Shown one piece after another: positions 9,460 to 19,472 of a stretch of 64,000 nucleotides of DNA (positions are counted from its first letter, which is position 1; each line of letters begins with the position of its first letter). Under the pieces are notes generated by a model. It saw only the letters and a list, made by a program, of their open reading frames with translations, was not told the origin of the DNA and made no database searches. Source of the DNA: CAZYQW01 sp964649825 (GTDB taxonomy: Bacteria; Planctomycetota; B15-G4; JADJEK01); contig CAZYQW010000136.1 of assembly GCA_964649825.1 (NCBI GenBank), positions 1-64,000 of the forward strand, given 5' to 3'. The position numbers and the translations under genes were made by a program.

Positions 9460-10017
9460 ATGGACCTCACCGACGACCTGAAGCAGGCGCGCATCGGCGA
9501 TCGTCCGGCGGCGGAGCGGTTGATCCCGGCGGTGTACGACGAGCTGAGACGGCTCGCCGCGCGCTACCTCCGCGGGGAATCGGGGGGACACACGCTGCAG
9601 CCGACCGCGCTGGTGCACGAGGCCTACCTGCGCCTCGTCGATCAGACGCGCGCGGAGTTCCACGACCGCGACCACTTCGTCGCCGTCGCGGCGACCGCGA
9701 TGCGCCGCATCCTCGTCGACCACGCGCGCCGCCGCGCCGCCGCGAAGCGCGACCTCGGCGGCTTGAAGGCCGATCCGAACCAGCAGCCCGGACTCGACCT
9801 CGCGCTCGACTTCCTCGCGATCGATGAAGCGCTGAGCCGCCTCGCCGAGCAGAGCGCCCGCCAGGCTCGCGTCGTCGAGCTGCGCTACTTCGCCGGCCTG
9901 GGCGTCGAGGAGGTGGCGTCGGTGCTCGGCGTGTCCGAGAGCACGATCAAGAACGACTGGAGCGACGCGTGCGCGTACCTGAGACGCGAGTGGGATCGCG
10001 CGGAGCACCGGAAGTGA
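9460..10017 (+). CDS. ECF-type RNA polymerase sigma factor (Sigma-70_ECF / PF07638-like)
   Basis: The protein has 185 residues. Region 2 reads RPAAERLIPAVYDELRRLA, then HTLQPTALVHEAYLRL and DHFVAVAATAMRRILVDHAR. Region 4 reads ARVVELRYFAGLGVEEVASVL, followed by SESTIKNDW. This matches the subfamily common in Planctomycetota and other bacteria rich in eukaryotic-like kinases. The ATG at 9460 gives a normal N-terminus (MDLTDDLKQA); no clear ribosome binding site is seen. The stop overlaps the start of the kinase gene by 4 bases (GTGA), so the two are translationally coupled and very likely act in one pathway. Confidence 0.92.
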   Translation: MDLTDDLKQARIGDRPAAERLIPAVYDELRRLAARYLRGESGGHTLQPTALVHEAYLRLVDQTRAEFHDRDHFVAVAATAMRRILVDHARRRAAAKRDLGGLKADPNQQPGLDLALDFLAIDEALSRLAEQSARQARVVELRYFAGLGVEEVASVLGVSESTIKNDWSDACAYLRREWDRAEHRK

Positions 10018-12962
10018 GCACCTCCTTCTCCAGCGACCTGCCGTGGCCGAATCCCGTGCCGTTCCTCGCCGAGGCGTTGGCGTCCAGCGCGGGGCGGCCC
10101 GAGCGCATCGGCCGGTACGCGATCGTCGGCCTGCTGGGCGAAGGCGGAATGGGCGTGGTCTACCGCGCGCTCCAGGAGAGTCCCGCCCGCGAGGTCGCAC
10201 TGAAGGTCCTCCACCCCGGCCGCGGCGGCGCCGAGCGGGCGCGACGGTTCGCGCGCGAGGTCGAGGCGCTCGGTCGTCTCGAGCACCGCGGGATCGCGCG
10301 ACTCTACGAGGCCGGCGACGACCTGATCGGCGGCGCGCGGGTGCCGTACTTCGCGATGGAGCTGGTCGACGGCACGTCGATCACGCGCTTCGCGGTCGAG
10401 CGTGGACTCGGCACGCGCGAGCGGGTCGAGCTCCTCGCCGCGGTCTGCGGGGCGGTCGAGTACGCCCACGCTCGCGGCATCGTCCACCGTGACCTGAAGC
10501 CGGCGAACGTCCTGGTGACCGCGGAGGGCGAGCCGAAGGTGCTCGACTTCGGCATCGCCCGCGTCGCCGCGGACGACGCCGTCTCGGCGACGCTCCAGAC
10601 CGAGGCGGGCCAGATCCTCGGCACGATCGCGTACATGAGCCCGGAGCAGTGCCTCGGCGACCCCGCCGGCGTCGACGAGCAAAGCGACGTCTACGCGCTC
10701 GGCGCGATCGGCTACGAGCTGGTCACGGGCCGGCTTCCGCTCGACGTTCGACACAAGACGCTCGCCGACGCCGCCTGTCTGATCCGCGACCGCGATCCGC
10801 TGCCGGCGTCCGCGTTCCACGCGGAATGCGCGGGCGACCTGGACGCGATCCTCGGCACCGCGCTCGCGAAGGAGAAGGCGCGTCGTTACGGATCGGCGGC
10901 CGCCCTCGGAGCGGACCTCGCGCGCCTGCTCCGCGACGAGCCGGTGCTCGCGCGGACGCCGACCTGGCGCGACTCGATTCGCCGGCTCGCGCGTCGCCAC
11001 CGCGCCGCCGCGGTCGCCCTCGCCGCCGTCGTCGTCGTCCTCGTCACCGCGACGATCGTATCGATCCGCTTCGCGCTCGGCGAAGCTCGCCAGCGACGGC
11101 TCGCCGACCTGCGCGCCCTGCAGACCACGCAGGTCACTCGGTTCCAATCCGAGATGCTCGAGAGGATCGACGTGGAGGCGATGGGTCGCGGCGTCGCGGC
11201 CTACTACCGCGATCAGATCGGGGCGGCTCTCGCGCGCAACCCGGTCGGCGAGTGGCCGTCCCGGAGGCCACGCTCGGCGGCGGAGGTCGCGGCGGCGCTT
11301 CGCACGTTCGACGACACGGTCGGAGCCACGAACGGCGCCGACGTCGCGCGTCACGTGCTCGGCTCGTACGTGCTCGGCCCCGCCGCGAAGACCCTCGCCG
11401 ATCAGCACGCGAACGCTCCTCCGCTGGTCCGGGCGCAACTCCACCTCGCGATCGGAGCCGCCTACCGTGCGCTCGGGCTCTTCGATGACGCCGTGCACCA
11501 CCTGCGCGAGGCGTACGAGCTGCGCGCCGCCGAGCTCGGGCACGACCACATCGAAGTCGCCGACGCCTTGAACGGGCTCGCGATCGCGGTGCAGGAGGGC
11601 GGCGACGACGCCGCGGCCGAGCCCCTGTTCAAGGAAGCGGTCGAGATCAGTCGCCGACTCCGCGGCGACGACGACCTCATGACCCTCGCGGCGCTCGTGA
11701 ACCTCGCCGGGACCTACGACGCCCGGATCGATCCCGAGCGCGCGGAACCGCTGTATCGCGAGGCGCTCGCGTTGGCGCGGGCGCGTTACGGGAACCAGCA
11801 CGACATCGTCGCCGGCACGCTCGGCAACCTCGGCGTCCTGCTGCACGAGAAAGGAGACGACGCCGGGGCCGAAGCCGCGTATCGCGAGGCGATCTCGATC
11901 CGGCAGTCGTTGCCCGACGACGAGCTCGGGTTGGCCGAGGCGAAGACCAATCTGGCCGTCCACCTCGCCAGGCTCGGCCGCGTCGACGAGTCCGAGCTGC
12001 TGCTGAAGGACGCGCTCGCGCTGCACGAGCGGCGCCTGGGTCGCGACCATCCCCACACGTTCGCGCTGTTGCTCCACGTCTCCAACACGCTCGGCTCGGC
12101 CGGGAAGCTGGAGGAGTCGGAGGCGCTCCAGCGACGGGCCGTCGACCTCGGTCGACGACTCTTCGGCGACGATGATCCGCGCGTCGCGCAATCGTTGGTC
12201 GGCCTCGCCGAGAACCGGCGACGGCAGGGCGACCTGAGCGGCGCGGAGGAGCTGCTCCAGGACGCGCTGAGGATCTTCCGCGCGCGACCCGATCGAGCGT
12301 CCGGCGGCGACGCGGACGCCCTCGCCGCGATCGCCCTGCTCCATCACGCCAGGCACGACTACGAAACGGCCGCGGCTCTCCACCGCGAGTCGATCGAGAC
12401 GCTCCAGTCCCTCGTCGGCCCCGACCACAACCGCCTCGTGCGGAGCTACAGCAACCTCGCCGCGACGCTCCGGGCCGGCGGCGACCTCCCCGGCGCCGAA
12501 TCCGCCTATCGCGAGGCGCTCCGGATCCTCCGCGAGCAGCCCGGGTCCTCTCACGCGCTCGGGATCACGACGAGCGGCCTCGGCAACGTGCTTCACGACC
12601 AGGGCGAGCACGCCGCCGCGGAGCCTCGGTTCCGCGAGGCCATCGCGGCGTTCGAACTGCACCCCGAACTCGCGGAGGACCGCATCTCCCTGACGCAGTC
12701 ATCGCTCGCGACGACGCTCACCGAGCTCGAACGATTCGACGAGGCGGAAGCGCTGCTCCTGTCCGCGCGGGCCGCCATGCTCGAAGGTCGCGGCCGGTCG
12801 TACCGGGCGGTGAAGGCGATGCTCGCGGGGCTGGTGGCGCTGCACGAACGGTGGAACGAGCTCGAGCCGAACGAAGGGCACGCCGAGCAGGCCGAGGAAT
12901 GGCGGGCGAGGCTCGCCCGCGTGGTGGAGGGGAAGGCGGACGACGGAGGCGACGCTCCGTAG
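10014..12962 (+). CDS. Ser/Thr protein kinase with transmembrane segment and TPR array
   Basis: The protein has 982 residues from a GTG that overlaps the sigma factor stop (GTGA). Its kinase domain spans about residues 34-300: GEGGMG at 42-47, Lys64 in VALKVL, HRD at 158-160 and DFG at 178-180. A hydrophobic helix (about 331-353) follows. Residues ~440-960 carry many kinesin-light-chain-type TPRs, each with a pattern like AEPLYREALALARARYG, which would bind partner proteins. The catalytic residues are intact. The operon with the sigma factor suggests that kinase sensing controls sigma activity, as proposed for planctomycete ECF-kinase pairs. A start further upstream at 9969 is possible but would overlap the sigma gene more deeply. 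Confidence 0.93.
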   Translation: MSTSFSSDLPWPNPVPFLAEALASSAGRPERIGRYAIVGLLGEGGMGVVYRALQESPAREVALKVLHPGRGGAERARRFAREVEALGRLEHRGIARLYEAGDDLIGGARVPYFAMELVDGTSITRFAVERGLGTRERVELLAAVCGAVEYAHARGIVHRDLKPANVLVTAEGEPKVLDFGIARVAADDAVSATLQTEAGQILGTIAYMSPEQCLGDPAGVDEQSDVYALGAIGYELVTGRLPLDVRHKTLADAACLIRDRDPLPASAFHAECAGDLDAILGTALAKEKARRYGSAAALGADLARLLRDEPVLARTPTWRDSIRRLARRHRAAAVALAAVVVVLVTATIVSIRFALGEARQRRLADLRALQTTQVTRFQSEMLERIDVEAMGRGVAAYYRDQIGAALARNPVGEWPSRRPRSAAEVAAALRTFDDTVGATNGADVARHVLGSYVLGPAAKTLADQHANAPPLVRAQLHLAIGAAYRALGLFDDAVHHLREAYELRAAELGHDHIEVADALNGLAIAVQEGGDDAAAEPLFKEAVEISRRLRGDDDLMTLAALVNLAGTYDARIDPERAEPLYREALALARARYGNQHDIVAGTLGNLGVLLHEKGDDAGAEAAYREAISIRQSLPDDELGLAEAKTNLAVHLARLGRVDESELLLKDALALHERRLGRDHPHTFALLLHVSNTLGSAGKLEESEALQRRAVDLGRRLFGDDDPRVAQSLVGLAENRRRQGDLSGAEELLQDALRIFRARPDRASGGDADALAAIALLHHARHDYETAAALHRESIETLQSLVGPDHNRLVRSYSNLAATLRAGGDLPGAESAYREALRILREQPGSSHALGITTSGLGNVLHDQGEHAAAEPRFREAIAAFELHPELAEDRISLTQSSLATTLTELERFDEAEALLLSARAAMLEGRGRSYRAVKAMLAGLVALHERWNELEPNEGHAEQAEEWRARLARVVEGKADDGGDAP

Positions 12963-13114
12963 CGGAACGCCCAGTCGAGGACCGCGGCGGTCGCAGAAAG
13001 GACGCCGGCGCTTTTTCTCGGAAACTCCTGTCTCCCCCGCCGCCCGAATCCGCGGTGTCTCCATCCGTGGCGACACGCTCGCCGCGAATTCCTCGTCAAC
13101 GCAGGAGACACCTC

Positions 13115-16100
13115 ATGACCGTTCGCAATCCCTCCGTCTGGCTCGCCGTCGGTCTCGCGCTGCTGGCGGCGCCGCCGCCTTCGTCCCTCGCGCAGGTCCC
13201 AATCGCCGCCCCCGGCTCGGGCACGGACACCGTCGCCCAACGAACCGCCGCGCCGCTCGACGACGCGGTGCCGCTCCCCGACCCGGCGCAGGTCGTCGCC
13301 GGTCCCGACGGTGACACCATCGTGAAGGAGCGCTCGGGCGATCCATTCTTCCTCTCTTTCGCCGGCGGACGCTACTACCCGCCGAAGGACGAACGGCTCG
13401 ATCCGCGGATCGGGGACGTGTTGGCGCGGCTCGGCACCGACGGGAGGACGCGCGACGAGGTGTACGTCTTCATCATGATGGGGAAACGGATGACCGACGC
13501 TCGGATCGGCGAGCTCGAGGCGCTGGGGGTTCGCCCGCTCGGGGTGCAGCCTCACTACTCGCTGCGCGCCGCGATCCCGGCCGCCGTCCTTCCGGTGGTC
13601 GCCGCGCTCGACTTCGTGCAGTGGGTCGGCGTGCCCGGCGACGGGCAGAAGGTGCATCCGGAGCTGCTGCGACGAATGGCGCACGGCGCGGCCGAGCAAG
13701 AGGTCTACGTCAGCGTCGTCGAGTCCGACCTCTGCGCCGCGTCGACGTCGACGCCGGGGCCGGGGCCGGCGCCGCGGACGGGAGGGCCCGGGGACGCCGT
13801 CGTCGAGGGGGGCTCCGCGGATGCGGCGCGCCGCTGGATGAGCAACGGATGGATGCAGCAGGGCCTGCAGGTACGCGGCGTCGCGATCGACCAGTACATG
13901 CCGGATCACCACGTCTTCCGCGCGAGGATCCGCGCTGGCCAGCTCGCCACGTTGATCGCGCTCGACTTCGTGCAGTTCATCGAACCGGTCGTGCGGCCCG
14001 AGCTGCATCACGACGAGTCGATGCCGATGATCCTCGCGGACTGGGGCCGCCAATCGTTCGACGGCGGCGTCAACAACCAGGCGATCGCGGGGATCATCGA
14101 CAGCGGCTTCGACGTCGATCACGACGCGTTCGCCCACGTCTACTGGGTCGGCTGGAACGAGTCCGATCCCGGAAACGCCGCGGCCACCGTCGACGTGTGC
14201 GGACACGGCAGCCACGTGTCCGGTACCATCCTGGGCGAGCCCGGCGCGGTGGACGCCGCGTACCGCGGCGCGGCCCCCGGCCTCGCCACGTGGCAGTCGG
14301 GGCGCTACCGGTTCGTCAAGTGGCTGGGCGACACCTGCCTCGGCGGCTCCGCCGACATCGCGAACGTCGTCGCCCACATGCGAGGCACCTTCGTCGACCA
14401 GTTCGGCGTCGCGTCGCCGCGGCCGATGGTGATCAACAACTCGTACGGCACGCCGGGCGCATGGGTCGGAAGCGAGTACAACGCGCGGGTCATCGACGAC
14501 GAGGTCTTCGGCGAGGACCAGGTCTACGTCTTCGCCGCCGGGAACAGCGGTCCGACGGGCGGCACGATCGGCCTGCCCGGCGTCGCGAAGAACGCGCTCA
14601 CGGTCGGCTCGGTCTACGACTACGTGAAGAGCAACCTGGAGCCGCCGGGAACCATCGCCGCCGGCTCGAGCCGCGGCCCCTGCGCGGACGGCCGGTGGAA
14701 GCCGAACGTCGTCGCGCCGGGCGACAAGATCCGTTCGGTCGCGGCGGGGTCGACGGATGGGTACGCCCTCAAGTCCGGCACGAGCATGGCGGCGCCCCAC
14801 GTCACCGGATTGATCGCCCAGCTCTGCGACGGCAACTCCGCCATGCGCTACCAGCCGGAGCGAGTCATGAGCCTCGTGCAGGCGACCGCGATCACCAAGG
14901 ACGACGCCGTCCTCGCCACGGCGCTAGACTCTCACCTGGACAACTACGGCTGCGGGCGCGTCAACGCGGCCAAGCTGCTTTCCGCGAACACGAGCGACTG
15001 GACCTGGCTCAACTGGAGCGTCAGCCCGACCGCCACGGTGACCTCGCCGGTCTTCGAGTCCGGCGACTTCGTGGTCCCGTCGAACACGGAACGTCTGGTC
15101 GTGTGCATGACGTACGTCGAGCCGCCGTCGCTCCCCGGGGCCGGCGCCGCGCTGCTGCATGACTGGGACCTCTACATCGACCGCCCGCCCCTCTCGGCGG
15201 CCGGCAACGCGGGCGAGTACATCACTCAACAAAGCAGCGTCGACAACACCGAGATCCGCATCATCGAGAGCCCCATCTCCGGCGTCTGGCGCTGGAAGGC
15301 GTATCCGGCCAGCGTGCTCGCGCCGCTCTTCGACTCGGCCAAGATGTCGATCACGGTCGTGTTGATCACGTCGGACACCACGCCGGGCGCCTCGTCGACG
15401 CTCGTCGCCAGCGACACGTTCATCCGCACCGGCGAGATCATCGACATCGATGCGACCGTGCAGGTGAACGAGTACATCGGCTCCGCGGTGGCGCTCGATT
15501 CCACCGTCACTCCGGTCGCGCCGCTCTTCACCGCGGCGATGACGAAGCTGATCGACGGGCCGACGACGAACCTCCTCGGAAACCCGCTCGCCGGCCGCGA
15601 CCTGCTCCTCGGCGACGTCCTCGGGCACTCGAGCCGCAAGGCGCGCTGGTCCGTGTACTGGCCGAGCGAGGGGACGATGACGTTCTCGGTCGACACGATC
15701 TCCGACAACCTCGTCCCGATGACGTCGACCGTCGACGTGGTCGTCGACTCCACGCCGCCCACGGTGCCGGCCGCCGTGACGTCGTCGACGCATCAACCGA
15801 ACGTGTGGTCGAAGGTGAACAAGCTGGTCGCGAACTGGACGCCGGCCGCCGACGCGCTCGCCGGCATCGCCGGCTACTCCGTCTCGTTCAGCAACGGCGC
15901 GCCGTCCGCGCCGCCGGACGCGCTCGGTCCCGCCGGCACGCAGTTCAGTTCGACCCTGCCGAACGCCGCGGACGGCCACTACGTGAACGTGAAATCGGTC
16001 GACAAGTCGGGCAACTGGTCGATCGGCTTCACGAGCAACGGGCCGTATCTCATCGACTCGGTGCAGCCGGGCACGGTCGTGAACCTCGGCTCGTCCACCC

Positions 16101-17080
16101 ACCAGCCGAACGTCTGGTCGAAGAACCCGGGCGTCACGTTCGCTTGGCAGCCGGCCGCCGACGCGCACTCCGGGCTCGCCGGCTACAGCGTCGCGACCTC
16201 GAGCGGCGCACCGGTGCTGCCCGACGCACAGTCCGACCTCGGGCCGGCCGCGATCAAGCACGCCGAGACCCTCACGACTTCGTCGAGCGGATACTACTTC
16301 AACGTCCGCAGCGTCGACGTGGCGGGCAACTGGGACGACGACGCGGCGAGCTTCGGCCCGATCCGCATCGACACCGTGGCGCCCGGCGCGCCGGTCAACC
16401 TCGCCTCGCCGACGCACCAGGTCGGCGTGTCGTCGACGAACGTCAACGTGACGGTCGACTGGTCCGCGGCGTTCGACGCGCACTCCGGGGTCGAAGGCTA
16501 CGACACCGAGTGGGACCAGTCGGCCGCGACGGTTCCCGCCGGTGTCGTCGACACGACGGCGACGACGAAGAGCGCGAGCCTGTCGGCGTCGGGGCAGGAC
16601 TGGTGGTTCCACGTGCGCGCTCGCGACACGGCCGGCAACCTCGGGCCGACCGCTCACTTCGGTCCGATCCGCATCGGCCTCTGCGTCGCCACCGCCGGCA
16701 GCGTGACGTACGGCACCGGCAAGCCCGGACAGCTCGGCGTCCCACAGCTCGTCGCGGTCGCGCCGCCCGTTCTCGGTACCGTCGCTGCGGTCGAGATCCA
16801 GTCCGCGCGGCCCGGCACGCTGCCGATCCTGCTGCTCGGCGCGACGCAGGCGGCGCTGCCCTATGACGACGGCGTGCTCCTCGCGACGCCGACGTTCATC
16901 GTGAACGTCCCCGTCCCGATCGGCGCCGCCGGGACGCTCCAGCTCGCGGGCATCCTTCCGCTCGATCCGCTGCTGTGCGGAGCCAGCCTCTATCTTCAGG
17001 CCTTGATCCCGGATCCAGCCGCATCGGGCGCGCAGCACCTGGCGATGACGCCAGGGCTCGAGCTCCAGTTCGGGTCGTAG
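13115..17080 (+). CDS. Secreted subtilisin-family serine protease with Fn3-like repeats and C-terminal module
   Basis: The protein has 1321 residues. It has a signal peptide (1-27, ending SSLAQ) and a propeptide-like region with two related segments (ALDFVQWVGVP and ALDFVQFIEP). The subtilase domain holds the triad Asp329 (GIIDSGFD), His364 (GHGSHVSG) and Ser557 (GTSMAAPH). Three Fn3-like repeats follow at about 880-1190, each opening with a THQ(P/V) motif and containing D(A/H)xAGxxGYxV. The last ~120 residues are the C-terminal module shared with four neighbours. The ATG at 13115 has AGGAG 7 bases upstream; an upstream open stretch to 12851 lacks a signal peptide and overlaps the kinase gene. 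It should degrade extracellular protein while being retained or sorted by its C-terminus (inference). Confidence 0.92.
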   Translation: MTVRNPSVWLAVGLALLAAPPPSSLAQVPIAAPGSGTDTVAQRTAAPLDDAVPLPDPAQVVAGPDGDTIVKERSGDPFFLSFAGGRYYPPKDERLDPRIGDVLARLGTDGRTRDEVYVFIMMGKRMTDARIGELEALGVRPLGVQPHYSLRAAIPAAVLPVVAALDFVQWVGVPGDGQKVHPELLRRMAHGAAEQEVYVSVVESDLCAASTSTPGPGPAPRTGGPGDAVVEGGSADAARRWMSNGWMQQGLQVRGVAIDQYMPDHHVFRARIRAGQLATLIALDFVQFIEPVVRPELHHDESMPMILADWGRQSFDGGVNNQAIAGIIDSGFDVDHDAFAHVYWVGWNESDPGNAAATVDVCGHGSHVSGTILGEPGAVDAAYRGAAPGLATWQSGRYRFVKWLGDTCLGGSADIANVVAHMRGTFVDQFGVASPRPMVINNSYGTPGAWVGSEYNARVIDDEVFGEDQVYVFAAGNSGPTGGTIGLPGVAKNALTVGSVYDYVKSNLEPPGTIAAGSSRGPCADGRWKPNVVAPGDKIRSVAAGSTDGYALKSGTSMAAPHVTGLIAQLCDGNSAMRYQPERVMSLVQATAITKDDAVLATALDSHLDNYGCGRVNAAKLLSANTSDWTWLNWSVSPTATVTSPVFESGDFVVPSNTERLVVCMTYVEPPSLPGAGAALLHDWDLYIDRPPLSAAGNAGEYITQQSSVDNTEIRIIESPISGVWRWKAYPASVLAPLFDSAKMSITVVLITSDTTPGASSTLVASDTFIRTGEIIDIDATVQVNEYIGSAVALDSTVTPVAPLFTAAMTKLIDGPTTNLLGNPLAGRDLLLGDVLGHSSRKARWSVYWPSEGTMTFSVDTISDNLVPMTSTVDVVVDSTPPTVPAAVTSSTHQPNVWSKVNKLVANWTPAADALAGIAGYSVSFSNGAPSAPPDALGPAGTQFSSTLPNAADGHYVNVKSVDKSGNWSIGFTSNGPYLIDSVQPGTVVNLGSSTHQPNVWSKNPGVTFAWQPAADAHSGLAGYSVATSSGAPVLPDAQSDLGPAAIKHAETLTTSSSGYYFNVRSVDVAGNWDDDAASFGPIRIDTVAPGAPVNLASPTHQVGVSSTNVNVTVDWSAAFDAHSGVEGYDTEWDQSAATVPAGVVDTTATTKSASLSASGQDWWFHVRARDTAGNLGPTAHFGPIRIGLCVATAGSVTYGTGKPGQLGVPQLVAVAPPVLGTVAAVEIQSARPGTLPILLLGATQAALPYDDGVLLATPTFIVNVPVPIGAAGTLQLAGILPLDPLLCGASLYLQALIPDPAASGAQHLAMTPGLELQFGS

Positions 17081-17114
17081 ACGCCGCCGAATCGATCCTG
17101 TTGTTCTCATCGAT

Positions 17115-17150
17115 CGACCCGCGCGCATCCTCGACGGTGCGCGCGGGTCG
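17115..17150 (+). terminator. Perfect 13-bp hairpin after the subtilase gene
   Basis: Bases 17115-17127 pair perfectly with 17138-17150 around a 10-base loop, 34 bases after the protease stop. The stem is GC-rich and has no T-run, so it is a terminator-like hairpin of the kind seen in high-GC genomes. Confidence 0.6.
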
Positions 17151-17261
17151 CTTCGCCGCGCCGGCCATCGGTCACCGGCGAGAAAACGAACGACCCCCTC
17201 CCCGGTCGAGGCGTTACCCTGGACCGATCCAGTCCTGGGCCCACGCATTCGGGAGTCCAAC

Positions 17262-19472
17262 GTGCACTCAGCATCCAACCGACGACGTGACCTTGCGCGA
17301 TGGAGTCGCGCGCCCGGGCGGTTCGCCCTGATCGTGGTGCCCTGGCGCTTCCGGCGACGGCGACGTCGCAGTCGTCGGCCCTCGGCAAGTTCGGGCTTCG
17401 AGGTCTACGACACCGGGGTGCAGAACGGCAACGACTTCGTCCAGATCAGCGCGGGCGGTTCGTTCTTCGTCGCGCGGCGATCGAACGGTTCGTTGTACGC
17501 GTGGCGCTCCAACATCGGAAACACGTGCGAGGTGCCGGCGCCGCCGCCGGGCGTGACGTACGCCGACGTCTCCTGCGGGGTGAAGTTCTCGGTCGCGCGC
17601 CGCTCCGACGGGACGGCGATCGCGTGGGGAGGAAGCAACTCCTTCGGCGAGCTCAACGTCCCGCCGCCACCCGCGGGGACATCCTACGTCGAGGTCTCCG
17701 CCGGCCTCGAGTTCGCACTCGGCCGCCTCTCGGACGGCACCGTGGTCGCGTGGGGCAAGAGCGCCGCGGGGCAGACGAGCGTCCCGCCGCTCCCGCCCGG
17801 GGTGACCTACACGAAGATCAGCGCCGGCGGACTTCACGCGACGGCGCTGCGGTCCGACGGAACGATCGTCGCGTGGGGCTACAACGGTTCCGGACAGATC
17901 GACGTCCCGCCGCTGCCCCCGGGGACGACGTACGTCGACGTCAGCGCCGGGCATGCGCACAATCTCGCGCGCCGCTCGGACGGCGTGGACCTCGGGTGGG
18001 GCTCCAACCAGAACGGAGAGAGCTCGGTTCCCACCGTGTCAGGGCTCTCCTACGTCGCCATCGATGCCGGCATCTACTACAACCTCGGCCTGCTGTCCGA
18101 CGGCCGCGTCTACCGCTGGCCCAACCCCAACTTCATCTTGCCGCCGCCCGCGGGACTAACGTTCCAGGCCATCTCGGCGGGGTACGGCGGCAGCATCGGA
18201 TTGCTGTCGAACGGGTCCTTGTACCCGCTGCCCGGAAACCCCGACCTGGGCGAACCGGGGATCGACGCGCCGCCGTTGCCGGCCGGGCTCCGCTACACCG
18301 ACGCCGCGGGTGGCGTGCTCCACACCGTGGCCCGCCGCTCGGACGGTTCGGTGATCGCGTTCGGAGCGGGCGGCCCGCCGTCCGTGCCGGCGCTGTCGGG
18401 AGGCTCGACCTACGAAGGACTGACCGCGTACGGATTCCATTCCTTGCTGCTGAGATCCGACGGCCACGTGATCGGCCTCGGAGAGAACTCGTTCGGACAA
18501 CTCGACGTCTTGCCCCTCCCTCCCGGTCTCGAGTACACGCAGGTCTCGACCGGCCTCTACCACTCGCTCGGCCTGCGATCGGACGGCAGCCTGGTGGGAT
18601 GGGGATCGAACCAGCACGGACAGCTCGACGTTCCGGCGCCGCCCCCCGGCGTCGTGTACGTCTCGATCGCGGCGGGGGGCGTCCACTCGCTGGCGTTGCG
18701 GTCCGACGGCGTGCTCGACACCTGGGGAACGGGCACGGCCCCGCCGCCGCCCTTGCCCCAAGGCGTGCGCTACGAGCAGATCGCGGCCGGCTACTTCTTC
18801 AACGCCGCCCTCCGCTCCAACGGAACCGCGGTGTCGTGGGGATCCGGCGCGTTCCCGATCCCACCGCTCCCCACCGGGCTCGTGTACGTCAAGGTCGCGG
18901 CCAACGGGCATTCGCTGGCGCTGCGTCGATCCGACGGCGCGATCTTCAACGACTCCAGCAACGCCTACGGACCGGGAATCCCACCGACGCCGCCGCTCGG
19001 TCTCGGCTACGCCGACGTTGCGTGCGCGGACTTGAGCACGATCACCCGGATCGGCCCGCCGAGCGTCTACGCGACGTTCGCAGCGGGATGCGCGGGGAGC
19101 CGTCCGGCGGCGCGGCTCGTGCCGCTGGATACACCCCGAATCGGCAAGACGCTGCGCGTGAACGTCTTCGACCTTCCGGCCGGCGTCGCGCTGATGATCA
19201 CCGGCTTTAGCGACGCCACGTCGGTGCTCGGGCCGCTTCCGCTCCCGCTCGGGGCGTACGGCCTGCCGGGGTGCATCGCCTACGTCAGCTTCGACGCCTT
19301 CACGCCGATCGTGGGCGCGGGAAGCTCCGCGACGTTCGTGGCGGGAGTCCCGGCGGACCCGGCGCTGATCGGGTTGAAGTTCTACCAACAGGCGCTGGTG
19401 ATGGACCCGCTCGCCGGCAATCCCGCGGGAGCCGTGATGTCGGACGCGGCGGCGGGTGTCGTCGGCGACTGA
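17262..19472 (+). CDS. Exported RCC1-like repeat protein (N-terminus probably disrupted by compensating frameshifts)
   Basis: The protein has 736 residues from a GTG with GGAG 6 bases upstream. Residues ~55-600 are a chain of about a dozen RCC1/beta-propeller-like repeats with the pattern Y(V/A)x(V/I)SAGxxHxxARRSDGxxxxWG. The last ~130 residues are the shared planctomycete-type C-terminal module. As read, the N-terminus runs from FALIVV into an Arg-rich stretch (17346-17380) with no signal peptide. In the adjacent frame, 17339-17383 reads ALALPATATSQSSALG, an ideal end for a signal peptide begun by FALIVV. A one-base loss near 17340 and a one-base gain near 17390 would explain this. It is either an assembly error or a damaged gene. 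Function is probably surface binding. Confidence 0.75.
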   Translation: MHSASNRRRDLARWSRAPGRFALIVVPWRFRRRRRRSRRPSASSGFEVYDTGVQNGNDFVQISAGGSFFVARRSNGSLYAWRSNIGNTCEVPAPPPGVTYADVSCGVKFSVARRSDGTAIAWGGSNSFGELNVPPPPAGTSYVEVSAGLEFALGRLSDGTVVAWGKSAAGQTSVPPLPPGVTYTKISAGGLHATALRSDGTIVAWGYNGSGQIDVPPLPPGTTYVDVSAGHAHNLARRSDGVDLGWGSNQNGESSVPTVSGLSYVAIDAGIYYNLGLLSDGRVYRWPNPNFILPPPAGLTFQAISAGYGGSIGLLSNGSLYPLPGNPDLGEPGIDAPPLPAGLRYTDAAGGVLHTVARRSDGSVIAFGAGGPPSVPALSGGSTYEGLTAYGFHSLLLRSDGHVIGLGENSFGQLDVLPLPPGLEYTQVSTGLYHSLGLRSDGSLVGWGSNQHGQLDVPAPPPGVVYVSIAAGGVHSLALRSDGVLDTWGTGTAPPPPLPQGVRYEQIAAGYFFNAALRSNGTAVSWGSGAFPIPPLPTGLVYVKVAANGHSLALRRSDGAIFNDSSNAYGPGIPPTPPLGLGYADVACADLSTITRIGPPSVYATFAAGCAGSRPAARLVPLDTPRIGKTLRVNVFDLPAGVALMITGFSDATSVLGPLPLPLGAYGLPGCIAYVSFDAFTPIVGAGSSATFVAGVPADPALIGLKFYQQALVMDPLAGNPAGAVMSDAAAGVVGD

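Noticed and set aside
12963..13114. Intrinsic terminator with a T-run after the kinase gene (T5 at about 13013)
   Set aside because: The stem in front of the T-run is weak and imperfect, so it was not listed as a feature.
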